Shown here: positions 11,890 to 21,169 of the stretch, one piece after another
Layout: each line of letters starts with the position of its first letter
Position numbering within the stretch: position 1 is the first letter of the stretch
From: Mauremys mutica
Lineage: Eukaryota; Chordata; Testudines; Geoemydidae
DNA length: 64,000 nucleotides
Reading direction: 5' to 3'
Assembly (NCBI RefSeq): GCF_020497125.1
Contig: NC_059073.1
Span: forward strand, 17,381,225 to 17,445,224
The notes under the pieces: generated by a model
Seen by the model: only the letters and a program-made list of their open reading frames with translations
The model's database searches: none
Told to the model about the DNA's origin: nothing
Translations under genes and position numbers: made by a program

Positions 11890-12400
11890 TCATAAATGTT
11901 AAGGCCAGAAGAGTCCACTGTGATTAGAGCTGGGAGGGAAACAGGTTTCTGATCCCACCATAATTTTCAAGATTTTGAAAATTGCTCCCATTCTTCATTG
12001 GAACAAAAGTGGGATCTTGCAAAGCTTTTTGCAAAAAGAGAAAGAAACTCCATCTCAGAGTAGCCAACAGCTCAGCTGTTAGGGCACTCGCTCACCTAGG
12101 ATGTGGGTAAACCCAGGTTCAAGTCTCTGCTCTGAATGAGGCAGAGAGGGGATTCAAGCCAGCTCTAACTATGAACATCTAGTCTGACCTTCTGCATAGC
12201 ACAGACTTTGGAATTGCACCCCATGAATCCTGCATTAAGCCCAGTAACTTGTGGTTGAGCTAGAGTATCTCTCATAGAAAGACACCCAGTCTTGATTTAA
12301 TGACTCCAAGTGGTCAAGAATCAACTGCTCACACTGTACAAAGTTTAGCATGTAGTTCTTTTTAGGATTAGGCCCTAAAATTTCATCAGTCTTTTTACTA
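11890..12400 (-). mobile_element. CR1 3' fragment split by a MITE
   Basis: On the minus strand this is a CR1 3' end (plus-strand markers GGCCAGAAGAGTCCACTGTGATTA at 11893 and CATCTAGTCTGACCTTCTGC at 12176). The two halves are separated by the TIR-bounded insertion at 11924-12168. Coding capacity is lost. The CR1 is therefore older than the MITE. Confidence 0.65.
11924..12168. mobile_element. TIR-bounded element nested in CR1
   Basis: Perfect 10-bp terminal inverted repeats TTAGAGCTGG (11924-11933) and CCAGCTCTAA (12159-12168) bound about 245 bp. The inside includes a tRNA-like stretch (GTTAGGGCACTCGCTCACC...CAGGTTCAAGTC, 12078-12123), which may itself be a SINE remnant. It splits a CR1 3' end. 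Superfamily not assignable from the ends alone. Confidence 0.55.
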
Positions 12401-13164
12401 ATAATGTTGTGGGGGGAAATGTCTATATTTACAAGTAAATAGAGGCATAAGGACAACTTTCTACTTCCCATATCTCTAAGAAATCTCCCATACATATATG
12501 TTGAGTATAGTGTTAATAAGGTTGGTTTCCTGAAATAATATAAAATTCCACTAGGAATTTGTCATCGTAGCCAGATGCCTTTCCATTTTATTAAATCTTT
12601 CACAGCCCTTGCCACCTTTTCCCAATGAAATTTCCTTTTCTAGCATAACAGAATCCTAATACAAAGTTTCCTGGAGCTTTGTATCCCCTTCTAAATATTT
12701 GTTGCTCAAAACATATGTAATTTTAAAAGGAATGTTCACCGATATTTATTAAATGGTAACTTTAAGGGTGTATATTCTTGAAATTCCCTTCCCTAGTTTA
12801 TCCTAGCAGGTGTTACCCAGGGTTTTCAGAACCCAAAGCAGTGGTAACTTAATTGTTTCACTCCAAACAGTGTCAGGAATAAATCAATGCAGGCACAGCT
12901 CCTCCATCTGATAAATTATTGGTACAAACAAGAGTGCTTTTACCTAACGCTACTCATTTATTAGGTCTCAAGCACACACACACACATATATATGCTATTG
13001 CAGTAGGTTCAGAGCATCCCAAATATTTATATTCATCCAAAGTCTGAGATGATTACAAGGAATCAGCAACCAGTCTTCCGGTGGCTCTCCTGTCCAGCTG
13101 CTGGGAATTTAGGTGCCACCTCCTTTTCCAAAGAAAAGCTTCCTCAGACTGCTCCAAAATGTAT
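12401..13164. other. No gene; short CA/TA microsatellite
   Basis: No supported coding region. A short CA tract passing into TA lies at about 12973-12993. Confidence 0.5.
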
Positions 13165-13172
13165 CGTTTTGC

Positions 13173-13569
13173 CAGGGGTGAAAGTAACTTAAAGGACTTA
13201 CCGATATGCCGAAGTCCTGAGCTGGGGGCGGGGCCTCAATCGGAAGTGGCATGGGCTCAACCAGAAGAGGCCAGGCCTTTAAATCCCCAGGCCCTTTAAA
13301 TCAAGATTTAAAGGGCCTGGGGCTTGGGCTGCGGTAGCATCTGGAGCCCCAGGCCCTTTAAATCACCGCCCGTGCCCCAGGGCTCCCGGCTGCCTCCGCT
13401 ACCCGGGGGCTCTGGCAGCAGGGCTCTGGTGGCAATTTAAAGGGTCTGGGGCTCCAGATGCTGCCGGGAGCCCCAGGCCCTTTAAATCGCTGGCCTGGAG
13501 AAACCAGTCCGGTATGGTGCATTGGGTCTTGCCAGTGCGTTGGACTGGACTGGCTTACTTTCACCTCTG
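13173..13569. mobile_element. hAT MITE with 8-bp target duplication
   Basis: Ends CAGGGGTGAAAGTAA and TTACTTTCACCTCTG are inverted repeats of hAT type. Flanks CGTTTTGC (13165-13172) and CCTTTTGC (13570-13577) are an 8-bp target duplication with one mismatch. The interior carries at least five copies, in both orientations, of a GGCCCTTTAAAT / ATTTAAAGGGCC unit, giving a strongly self-complementary core. No coding capacity. Confidence 0.85.
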
Positions 13570-13579
13570 CCTTTTGCCT

Positions 13580-14683
13580 AATCTTCTATAGCTAACTTAA
13601 ACAAAGTACATAACTCATAGTGATGCCTAATAGGTCACCATAGTAACCCCAGTGGGTCATCAATTCTCCTAATTTCAGCAAACTGCTTATTATCTCTTAT
13701 CATCAAAACATTTCTAGTACTTCTAGTCATAATAACAATAAAACTTGGATGTCGGGGCACTAAGCCAGGGTTGACTGTCCAGACATTCCTTCCATTCTCA
13801 TGGTACATTAATTCTCTGTCCTATCGTCCCATTCTGCTGAGCAGATTTGCAAACAAGAAGCTGTTTGGCCTTGCCTCTCAGAGCATAAGATTATTTCTAG
13901 CTATTTGGGATTTGGTTTTCAGCTAGCAGTAGCTAAAGACACAAAATGGCTGACTGCAGTAATATCAAATTCTAGGGTTACACAGTCTGCTTTTTTCCTT
14001 ATTGGAGTCAGTCACAGTTTTCATGACAGCTAGCTACCAAGTGTCCTAGGGAGTATTCAAATATCTCAAACACTACAACAATGGAATAATTCTTTGATTG
14101 CACCCATACACACACTACATATATCCCTACCCCCATCCAGAAATCTCAGCAGATCTTACAGCCTAAGTAGAGTTAGCACTGTCTGATAGCCTCAAAGGAA
14201 ATTCTGGGTTACTGAATAAAGTGATGTTGGTGACTCAGTGTGCATCACTCCTGAACCACCTTAGTGTCATGTTGAAGTGACACCGTGCTAGTGCAGTTGC
14301 TAGTTTTTGAACGAGCTGTAAAATTGGGGTCCTGACTACATGTGGTCATTAAAAATTCTTTGACGTTTCTTGTAAGTTTATGAATGTTAGCCCCTGTGAT
14401 GTCCTCTCCCTCTAAATGTTTTAACTCCCCAATAGGATTGCCAGCATTGTATTTCAAAAATATGAGATTGTTTTCTTAACACCCTTAGGGAGGAATACCC
14501 TGTACCCACATGGGCTCGGGTGTCCAGTATCACAAAGGGTGGGGCGTACTAACCATGTGACAATTGATGAAACCTCCTCCCTGCAACAGTCAGGCACTCT
14601 TGGCTGCCGGGACCCAGCTCTGGAAATGAACAGGGCAGCACTGAAGGGACAGGGTTGGGAGGGGAGTGGAAAGATGCACCCAT
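13580..14683. other. No gene or recognised repeat
   Basis: About 1.1 kb of unassigned DNA. No frame shows a known domain, and nothing on either strand suggests a host exon. Confidence 0.45.
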
Positions 14684-14855
14684 GGGGGGGAGGGATAGCT
14701 CAGTGGTTTGAGCATTGGCCTGCTAAACCCAGGGTTGTGAGTTCAATCCTTGAGGAGGCCACTTAGGGATCTGGGGCAAAAATTGGTCCTGCTAGTGAAG
14801 GCAGGGGGCTGGACTCGATGACCTTTCAAGGTCTGTTCTAGGAGATTGGTATATT
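14684..14855 (+). mobile_element. tRNA-derived SINE with CR1-like tail
   Basis: Pol III A-box TAGCTCAGTGG (14696-14706) and B-box-like GAGTTCAATCC (14739-14749) are spaced as in a tRNA. They are followed by a unique body and the tail GGGCTGGACTCGATGACCTTTCAAGGTC, which resembles CR1 3' ends. This is the layout of the turtle tRNA-Lys-related SINE, thought to be copied by CR1 reverse transcriptase. It is not a functional tRNA gene. A second copy lies at 21434-21611. Confidence 0.85.
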
Positions 14856-14869
14856 ACCTATTACCATGA

Positions 14870-15990
14870 TTACTGGCCCCCGATGGACTGGGACCCCTGC
14901 TGACTCCAGCCCATGTGCTTTCCCTGCACAGGCTCTGTCTGGCAAGGGGTCAGTACTCCCAGGATGTTGCCTTCTGTTCCCCACTTGCAGAGTCTCTGCC
15001 AATGTCCCCAGCAGAGGGGTATAATGGCTGGCTGGTGGCTGCTGCAGCTTCAGCAGTGGGGGAGTAAGGCAGCCAAGAAGCCTGGTCCTGGCACCTGAGA
15101 CCATCTACACAGAGCCCTATCTGCTTCCCCTGCAGGATAAATCCCACTCCAGCTTGTCAGCATGGCTTCATCAGGTCTTCATGCTGATAACCTTATCGTG
15201 CTCCCCCAGGAGGCTGCGCCCCATACTTTGGGAACCGCTATGCGATACGTACGTTGCTTCAGTAAATCCTGGGAACAATTCTGCATTACTACATTGTCAA
15301 ATTTTACAAATTTTATCTCATTGGAAGGTAAGTAAGTAATAAAACTGGCTTTGCATAATGATAATATTTTGATGTTAAAATATAGGATAAAAGGCATCCC
15401 GCACTGATTTAGTAGGGGACAGGCAATTTTCTGTTTAAATAAGGGACGTCCCTTGTGATACAGAACTGCTGGTAACCGTACGCTCCAGTGCAAAGCCTCA
15501 CTTTCCTGGTTTTTTTTTTCAATTTTGCTGCCTGAACAATAAAGCAAGCACAGCACACAGCTGCGTTTCTATCAGCTCCCTCTGTGCCTGTGTCTATCTC
15601 CTTCTATGCTGGGTCCATATATAACAGCCCCCATTTCTTGGGCCAATTCTTACTTGTATAATTCTGCCTACTGTTTCCATCGAATACAATATTTTTCTTT
15701 TTTCCTGTTTTAAATTTGTCACTGTGTGCTAGTAAACAGCACCAGAGGTGGCTGCAAATCAGTAGTGGATGTGATGCGAGGTGTGGCACGCACAGGTGTG
15801 CTGGTGAAACATTGAAATTTATTTGCAGGCAACAGCCTCTGAAATGAGTCAGAATTACACAGGCTAAAGTCCTATTGACCCATATCTACTGAGTCTGGTG
15901 GCTGCTAGTATAGCAGGCAAACTGATGCCAGTATATTTATTGTTATGAAGGTACTTTAGACCTGTTGGCTTCTGATAAAATATCAGAAAA
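14870..15990. other. No gene or recognised repeat
   Basis: Intervening DNA upstream of the full-length CR1. Open frames are short and lack domains. A poly-T/poly-A region lies near 15510. Confidence 0.45.
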
Positions 15991-15992
15991 AA

Positions 15993-16339
15993 AACAGGGA
16001 GTTTCGCAGGCTAACAGGGAGTTTCGCAAGGGAGTTCTCCAGGTGAAGGAGGAGCTAATACAGCATCTGTGGGGTAAGTGACTGTCTGTAGTGTGTGTTT
16101 GTTTGTGTTTGGGGGTTACTTGCTATGTGCTGAGCTTGTGTTTGTCAGTCTGTTTGTTTGTTTGGTTGGTTGAGGGACCGTGTGCTCTGGCTGGCAGTTG
16201 GAGGCAGGTTTGAAAGCTCAAAGCCTCTGGTAATTGGCTGAGCCTTAATCAGTGGGCGGGGCATTCACTCAGGCCAGGGCTTTATAAAGCCGCGCACAAG
16301 CGACCAGGGGCTGCTAACAGGGAGTTTCGCAAGGGAGTT
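15993..16339 (+). repeat. Tandem 5' promoter units of CR1
   Basis: The block GCTAACAGGGAGTTTCGCAA begins at 16010 and again at 16313, a spacing of 303 bp. A partial copy AACAGGGAGTTTCGCA lies at 15993-16008. The element's 5' end therefore consists of one complete unit plus a partial one before the unit that leads into ORF1. This resembles the monomer organisation of mouse L1 5' ends. Confidence 0.75.
16281..16288 (+). promoter_or_regulatory. TATA box of the CR1 5' unit
   Basis: TTTATAAA sits about 25 to 30 bp upstream of the second GCTAACAGGGAGTTTCGC block (16313), so transcription would begin at the start of that repeat unit. GC-rich sequence with a GGGCGGGGC box (16255-16263) lies just upstream. 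Inferred, not shown. Confidence 0.55.
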
Positions 16340-16484
16340 TAGAAGGGGAGTGGGAAGGGAGCGGGAATCCCTCGCCGGCCGTAACCCCTTCCCTGTGGCC
16401 CCCCCCCTAAAATCCTAAAACCTATAAACCAAACTACATTCAAAACCTCTTTCTTTAAACCACCCTTACATTAACTAGGAGACA

Positions 16485-17408
16485 ATGCAGGCAGAAGCCC
16501 AGCAGCAGGGTGGGGGCTATCCAGTTTATTGCGCTGAGTGTTGCATGTATGATTACCTGCCCTGTGGGCGGGTGGCATATGTGTGCAGTCGGTGCAAGGA
16601 GCTCCTGGCCCTCAGAGACCATGTACGGACTTTGGAGGCCAGGGTGGCGGAACTGGAGGAGCTAAGAGAGGCAGAGAGATATGTTGATGAGGCTTTCCGG
16701 GACACTGTAGAATTGTCCCACCTCCGCTTAGACAGCTCCTGTGCTGTTGAGGAGGAAGAAAGACCCAGGGAAGTAGAGCAGTCGATGGGAGCAGAGGGAA
16801 ACCTTCCCGTAGACGGGACCCTCCTTCCAGATGGTGCTGGGGTTGCCTCTCGCACTGAGGTTGCCTCTCCGGGGGAGGGAACTCCAGTTGCTAGGAAAAG
16901 GCAGGTGTTAGTAATGGGAGATTCGATTATTAGAAATGTAGATAGCTGGGTCTGTGATGACCGGGAGAACCGTATGGTGACTTGCCTGCCTGGTGCGAAG
17001 GTTGCGGATCTCTCGAGGCATCTAGATAGACTTATGTGTAGTGCTGGGGAGGAGCCGGTGGTCGTGGTACATGTAGGTACAAATGACATAGGGAAGGGTA
17101 GGAGAGATGTCCTGGAAGCCAAATTTAGGCTGCTAGGGAAGAGACTGAAATCCAGGACCTCTATGGTGGCATTTTCAGAAATGCTCCCAGTTCCACGCGC
17201 AGGGCGAAGTAGGCAGGCAGAGCTTCAGAGTCTCAATGCGTGGATGAGACGATGGTGTAGAGAGGAGGGGTTCACGTTCATTAGGAACTGGGGAAACTTC
17301 TGGGATGGGAGGAGCCTATACAGGAGAGATGGGCTCCACCTAAACCAAAGTGGAACCAGACTGCTGGCGCTAAACATTAAAAAGGTTGTAGAGCAGTTTT
17401 TAAACTAG
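16485..17408 (+). CDS. ORF1: CR1 ORF1 protein (Cys motif, coiled coil, SGNH esterase)
   Basis: A 307-residue protein that binds or chaperones CR1 RNA and carries a lipase-like domain. Visible parts: paired cysteines C16/C19 and C34/C37, as in the PHD-like zinc motif of CR1 ORF1 proteins; a Leu/Glu/Arg heptad region at about 40-75 likely to form a coiled coil; an acidic, Pro-rich linker to about 137; and an SGNH-hydrolase domain from about 140 to 307. That domain has GDS (145-147, nucleophile Ser147), Gly170, GTND (198-201) and DGLH (282-285, Asp282 and His285), so all catalytic blocks are present. The ATG at 16485 follows GAGACA just after a possible splice acceptor. The stop TAG directly follows the heptamer TTTAAAC, and ORF2 lies in the -1 frame. 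The esterase assignment follows the known CR1 family; its substrate is not established. Confidence 0.93.
   Translation: MQAEAQQQGGGYPVYCAECCMYDYLPCGRVAYVCSRCKELLALRDHVRTLEARVAELEELREAERYVDEAFRDTVELSHLRLDSSCAVEEEERPREVEQSMGAEGNLPVDGTLLPDGAGVASRTEVASPGEGTPVARKRQVLVMGDSIIRNVDSWVCDDRENRMVTCLPGAKVADLSRHLDRLMCSAGEEPVVVVHVGTNDIGKGRRDVLEAKFRLLGKRLKSRTSMVAFSEMLPVPRAGRSRQAELQSLNAWMRRWCREEGFTFIRNWGNFWDGRSLYRRDGLHLNQSGTRLLALNIKKVVEQFLN
17399..17405 (+). promoter_or_regulatory. Candidate -1 ribosomal frameshift site
   Basis: The heptamer T TTA AAC is in the exact X XXY YYZ phase of ORF1 (codons TTT TTA AAC, then TAG at 17406-17408). A one-base back-slip reads TTT AAA CTA GGA and continues without a stop through 17444 into ORF2. 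ORF2's first in-frame ATG (17663) lies inside the endonuclease domain, so a fusion explains how the N-terminal catalytic part could be made. A hairpin (17457-17479) is present but about 50 nt downstream, farther than usual. Confidence 0.6.
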
Positions 17409-17443
17409 GAGATGGGGGAAAGCCGACTACTGCAGAGGAGCAT

Positions 17444-20419
17444 GTGGATCGGACACAGACTTCTCTTAGGGGAGAGTCTGATGATAGAGAATCTCCAGGT
17501 TATAGTCAGGAGCAGAGGACTGAAAAGTATAATGTAAGGGCCGGATCAGATGATAAACAGTCACATAAAAAAGAATCTGGCACATCAGAAAAAGGCAGGC
17601 TAATAAACAGGGACAAGTTTTTAAAGTGCTTGTACACAAATGCCAGAAGTCTAAATAATAAGATGGGTGAACTAGAGTGCCTTGTGATAAAGGAGGATAT
17701 AGATATAATAGGCATCACAGAAACCTGGTGGACTGAGAGCAACCAATGGGACACAATCATTCCGGGGTACAAAATATATCGGAAGGACAGAACAGGCCGT
17801 GCAGGGGGAGGAGTGGCACTATATGTGAAAGAAAGTGTAGATTCAAATGAAGTAAAAATCGTAAGCGAATCCACATGTTCAATAGAGTCTCTATGGATAG
17901 AAATTTCATGCTCTAGTAAAAATATAACATTAGGGATCTATTATCGACCACCTGACCAGGACAGTAATAGTGATGATGAAATGCTAAGGGAAATTAGAGA
18001 GGCTATCAAAATTAAGAACCCAATAATAGTGGGGGATTTCAATTATCCCCATATTGACTGGGAACATTTCACTTCAGGACGAAATGCAGAGATAAAATTT
18101 CTCGATACTTTAAATGACTGCTTCATGGAGCAGCTGGTACGGGAACCCACAAGGGGAGAGGCAACTCTAGATTTAATCCTGAGTGGAGCGCAGGAGCTGG
18201 TCCAAGAGGTAACTATAGAAGGACCGCTTGGAAATAGTGACCATAATACAATAGCATTCAACATCCCTGTGGTGGGAAGAACACTTCAACTGCCCAACAC
18301 TGTGGCATTTAATTTCAAAAGGGGGAACTATACAAAAATGAGGGGGTTAGTTAGACAAAAGTTAAAAGGTACAGTGACTAAAGTGAAATCCCTGCAAGTT
18401 GCATGGGCCCTTTTTAAAGACACCATAATAGAGGCCCAACTTCAATGTATACCCCAAATTAAGAAAAACAGTAAAAGAACTAAAAAAGAGCCACCGTGGC
18501 TTAACAACCATGTAAAAGAAGCAGTGAGAGATAAAAAGACTTCCTTTAAAAAGTGGAAGTCAAATCCTAGTGAGGCAAATAGAATGGAGCACAAACACTG
18601 CCAACTTAAATGCAAGAGTGTAATAAGAAAAGCCAAAGAGGAGTTTGAAGAACGGCTAGCCAAAAACTCCAAAGGTAATAACAAAATGTTTTTAAAGTAC
18701 ATCAGAAGCAGGAAGCCTGCTAAACAACCAGTGGGGCCCCTTGATGATCAAAATACAAAAGGAGCGCTTAAAGATGATAAAGTCATTGCGGAGAACCTAA
18801 ATGGATTCTTTGCTTCAGTCTTCACGGCTGAGGATGTTAGGGAGATTCCCAAACCTGAGCTGGCTTTTGTAGGTGACAAATCTGAGGAACTGTCACAGAT
18901 TGAAGTGTCACTAGAGGAGGTTTTGGAATTAATTGATAAACTCAACATTAACAAGTCACCGGGACCAGATGGCATTCACCCAAGAGTTCTGAAAGAACTC
19001 AAATGTGAAGTTGTGGAACTATTAACTAAGGTTTGTAACCTGTCCTTTAAATTGGCTTCGGTACCCAATGACTGGAAGTTAGCTAATGTAACGCCAATAT
19101 TTAAAAAGGGCTCTAGGGGTGATCCCGGCAATTACAGACCGGTAAGTCTAACGTCGGTACCGGGCAAATTAGTTGAAACAATAGTAAAGAATAAAATTGT
19201 CAGACACATAGAAAAACATAAACTCTTGAGCAATAGTCAACATGGTTTCTGTAAAGGGAAATCGTGTCTTACTAATCTATTAGAATTCTTTGAAGGGGTC
19301 AACAAACATGTGGACAAGGGAGATCCGGTGGACATAGTGTACTTGGATTTCCAGAAAGCCTTTGACAAGGTCCCTCACCAAAGGCTCTTACGTAAATTAA
19401 GCTGTCATGGGATAAAAGGGAAGGTCCTTTCATGGATTGAGAACTGGTTAAAGGACAGGGAACAAAGGGTAGGAATTAATGGTAAATTCTCAAAATGGAG
19501 AGGTGTAACTAGTGGTGTTCCCCAAGGGTCAGTCCTCGGACCAATCCTATTCAATTTATTCATAAATGATCTGGAGAAAGGGGTAAACAGTGAGGTGGCC
19601 AAGTTTGCAGATGATACTAAACTTCTCAAGATAGTTAAGACCAAAGCAGATTGTGAAGAACTTCAAAAAGATCTCACAAAACTAAGTGATTGGGCAACAA
19701 AATGGCAAATGAAATTTAATGTGGATAAATGTAAAGTAATGCACACTGGAAAGAATAACCCCAAGTATACATACAACATGATGGGGGCTAACTTAGCTAC
19801 AACGAGTCAGGAAAAAGATCTTGGCATCATCGTGGATAGTTCTCTGAAGATGTCCACGCAGTGTGCAGAGGCGGTCAAAAAAGCAAATAGGATGTTAGGA
19901 ATCATTAAAAAGGGGATAGAGAATAAGACTGAGAATATATTATTGCCCTTATATAAATCCATGGTACGCCCACATCTCGAATACTGTGTACAGATGTGGT
20001 CTCCTCACCTCAAAAAAGATATTCTAGCACTAGAAAAGGTTCAGAAAAGGGCAACTAAAATGATTAGGGGTTTAGAGAGGGTCCCATACGAGGAAAGATT
20101 AAAGAGGCTAGGGCTCTTCAGCTTGGAAAAGAGAAGACTAAGGGGGGACATGATAGAGGTATATAAAATCATGAGTGATGTTGAGAAAGTGGATAAGGAA
20201 AAGTTATTTACTTATTCCCATAATACAAGAACTAGGGGTCACCAAATGAAATTAATAGGCAGCAGGTTTATAACAAATAAAAGGAAGTTCTTCTTCACGC
20301 AGCGCACAGTCAACTTGTGGAACTCCTTACCTGAGGAGGTTGTGAAGGCTAGGACTATAACAATGTTTAAAAGGGGACTGGATAAATTCATGGTGGCTAA
20401 GTCCATAAATGGCTATTAG
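17444..20419 (+). CDS. ORF2: CR1 ORF2 protein (AP endonuclease, reverse transcriptase)
   Basis: The catalytic protein of CR1 retrotransposition, 991 codons counted from a GTG at 17444, with the frame open from 17381. It nicks target DNA and reverse-transcribes CR1 RNA at the nick. The endonuclease half has TNARSL (Asn66), TETWW (Glu93), GIYYRPP (164-170), GDFN (197-200) and SDH (265-267). The RT half has [38 protein letters not shown] (Asp635), SGVPQGSVLGP and FADD (721-724). The C-terminal part has [13 protein letters not shown] and ends KSINGY. No stop or frameshift interrupts it, and its length is full for the family. No ATG occurs in frame before codon 74, which lies after the Asn66 motif, so translation probably depends on frameshifting from ORF1, reinitiation at a non-AUG codon, or another non-canonical start. 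Confidence 0.95.
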   Translation: MDRTQTSLRGESDDRESPGYSQEQRTEKYNVRAGSDDKQSHKKESGTSEKGRLINRDKFLKCLYTNARSLNNKMGELECLVIKEDIDIIGITETWWTESNQWDTIIPGYKIYRKDRTGRAGGGVALYVKESVDSNEVKIVSESTCSIESLWIEISCSSKNITLGIYYRPPDQDSNSDDEMLREIREAIKIKNPIIVGDFNYPHIDWEHFTSGRNAEIKFLDTLNDCFMEQLVREPTRGEATLDLILSGAQELVQEVTIEGPLGNSDHNTIAFNIPVVGRTLQLPNTVAFNFKRGNYTKMRGLVRQKLKGTVTKVKSLQVAWALFKDTIIEAQLQCIPQIKKNSKRTKKEPPWLNNHVKEAVRDKKTSFKKWKSNPSEANRMEHKHCQLKCKSVIRKAKEEFEERLAKNSKGNNKMFLKYIRSRKPAKQPVGPLDDQNTKGALKDDKVIAENLNGFFASVFTAEDVREIPKPELAFVGDKSEELSQIEVSLEEVLELIDKLNINKSPGPDGIHPRVLKELKCEVVELLTKVCNLSFKLASVPNDWKLANVTPIFKKGSRGDPGNYRPVSLTSVPGKLVETIVKNKIVRHIEKHKLLSNSQHGFCKGKSCLTNLLEFFEGVNKHVDKGDPVDIVYLDFQKAFDKVPHQRLLRKLSCHGIKGKVLSWIENWLKDREQRVGINGKFSKWRGVTSGVPQGSVLGPILFNLFINDLEKGVNSEVAKFADDTKLLKIVKTKADCEELQKDLTKLSDWATKWQMKFNVDKCKVMHTGKNNPKYTYNMMGANLATTSQEKDLGIIVDSSLKMSTQCAEAVKKANRMLGIIKKGIENKTENILLPLYKSMVRPHLEYCVQMWSPHLKKDILALEKVQKRATKMIRGLERVPYEERLKRLGLFSLEKRRLRGDMIEVYKIMSDVEKVDKEKLFTYSHNTRTRGHQMKLIGSRFITNKRKFFFTQRTVNLWNSLPEEVVKARTITMFKRGLDKFMVAKSINGY

Positions 20420-20614
20420 CTAGGATGGGTAAGAATGGTGTCCCTAGCCTCTGTTCATCAGAGGATGGAGATGGATGGCAGGAGAGAGATCACTTGATCA
20501 TTGCCTGTTAGATTCACTCCCTCTGGGGCACCTGGCATTGGCCACTGTCGGTAGACAGATACTGGGCTAGATGGACCTTAGGTCTGACCCAGTACGGCCT
20601 CTCTTATGTTCTTA
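20420..20614 (+). other. 3' UTR and tail of the full-length CR1
   Basis: Carries the conserved 3' recognition region (ATACTGGGCTAGATGGACC, GACCCAGTACGGCC) and the octamer-type tail CTTATGTTCTTAT. Similar 3' UTRs occur at 641-858, 28355-28543, 42045-42242, 56950-57378 and 59172-59310. Confidence 0.85.
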
Positions 20615-21169
20615 TCATCAGACTTGTTGGATTAAATGTCATCAAAACATCAGCATTGTACAAAGAAATTTTAATGTGTTCATCTTTTATCTATGTGTGT
20701 TCAGTACGGGTTTGCATCAGATATGTGTGTGCACAGAGTACATACTCCACACAGAGCGAGTGCATGTATAAACTTTCTGCATAATGAATGTGACTATATT
20801 AGACTAGCAGAAAATGTTGTGCTGGGGAAGGTGATGAGTAATCCCTGAACTAGAGCCTGATTAAGCCGCATGCGGGATTGAGTCGTTCCTGTGTTAGGCT
20901 GGTCTGGTGACTCTCAAAGCAGGTATGAGGCCTTGTCTACGCTACCAAGTTTTGTCAACAAAAGTCAGGTTTTGTCAACAACATAGTGGAGGTGCACACA
21001 CAACAATGCTCCTCCTGCTGATTTAACTCCTTTGCTACATTGACATAATAAAATCACCTTGACGGGCGGCATAAAGCTTTTTGTGAAAAAGTTAGAGCGA
21101 TGCAGCTGACCATGCTGGCTTTCTATAGCAAGCGTACTCCTACCTGAGGTGGAAAGGAGTCTAGAAGTG

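Larger units (their letters stand above)
15993..20614 (+). mobile_element. Full-length CR1 LINE, both ORFs intact
   Basis: A complete-looking non-LTR retrotransposon of about 4.6 kb. In order: repeated 5' promoter units, 5' UTR, ORF1 (16485-17408), ORF2 (17444-20419, frame open from 17381), a 3' UTR of about 195 bp, and the octamer-type tail TTATGTTCTTAT. Both ORFs are uninterrupted, unlike every other CR1 in the window, which are 5'-truncated or broken. This suggests a young insertion or at least a source-like copy. No convincing target duplication was found, which is usual for CR1. Confidence 0.93.

Noticed and set aside
14696..14749. Possible tRNA gene
   Set aside because: A- and B-boxes are present but the sequence runs on into a SINE body and CR1-like tail, and a second such SINE lies at 21434.
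16553..17122. 189-codon minus-strand frame
   Set aside because: It lies antisense to CR1 ORF1 and has no independent support.
17457..17479. Hairpin AGAC(T)TCTC/GAGAGTCT as the frameshift stimulator
   Set aside because: It is about 50 nt downstream of the heptamer, beyond the usual 5-9 nt spacer. Kept only as a note.
15958..20633. GACCTGTTGG at 15958 and GACTTGTTGG near 20620 as a CR1 target duplication
   Set aside because: The match is imperfect and lies about 25 bp from the 5' end, so it is probably chance. CR1 rarely leaves clear duplications.
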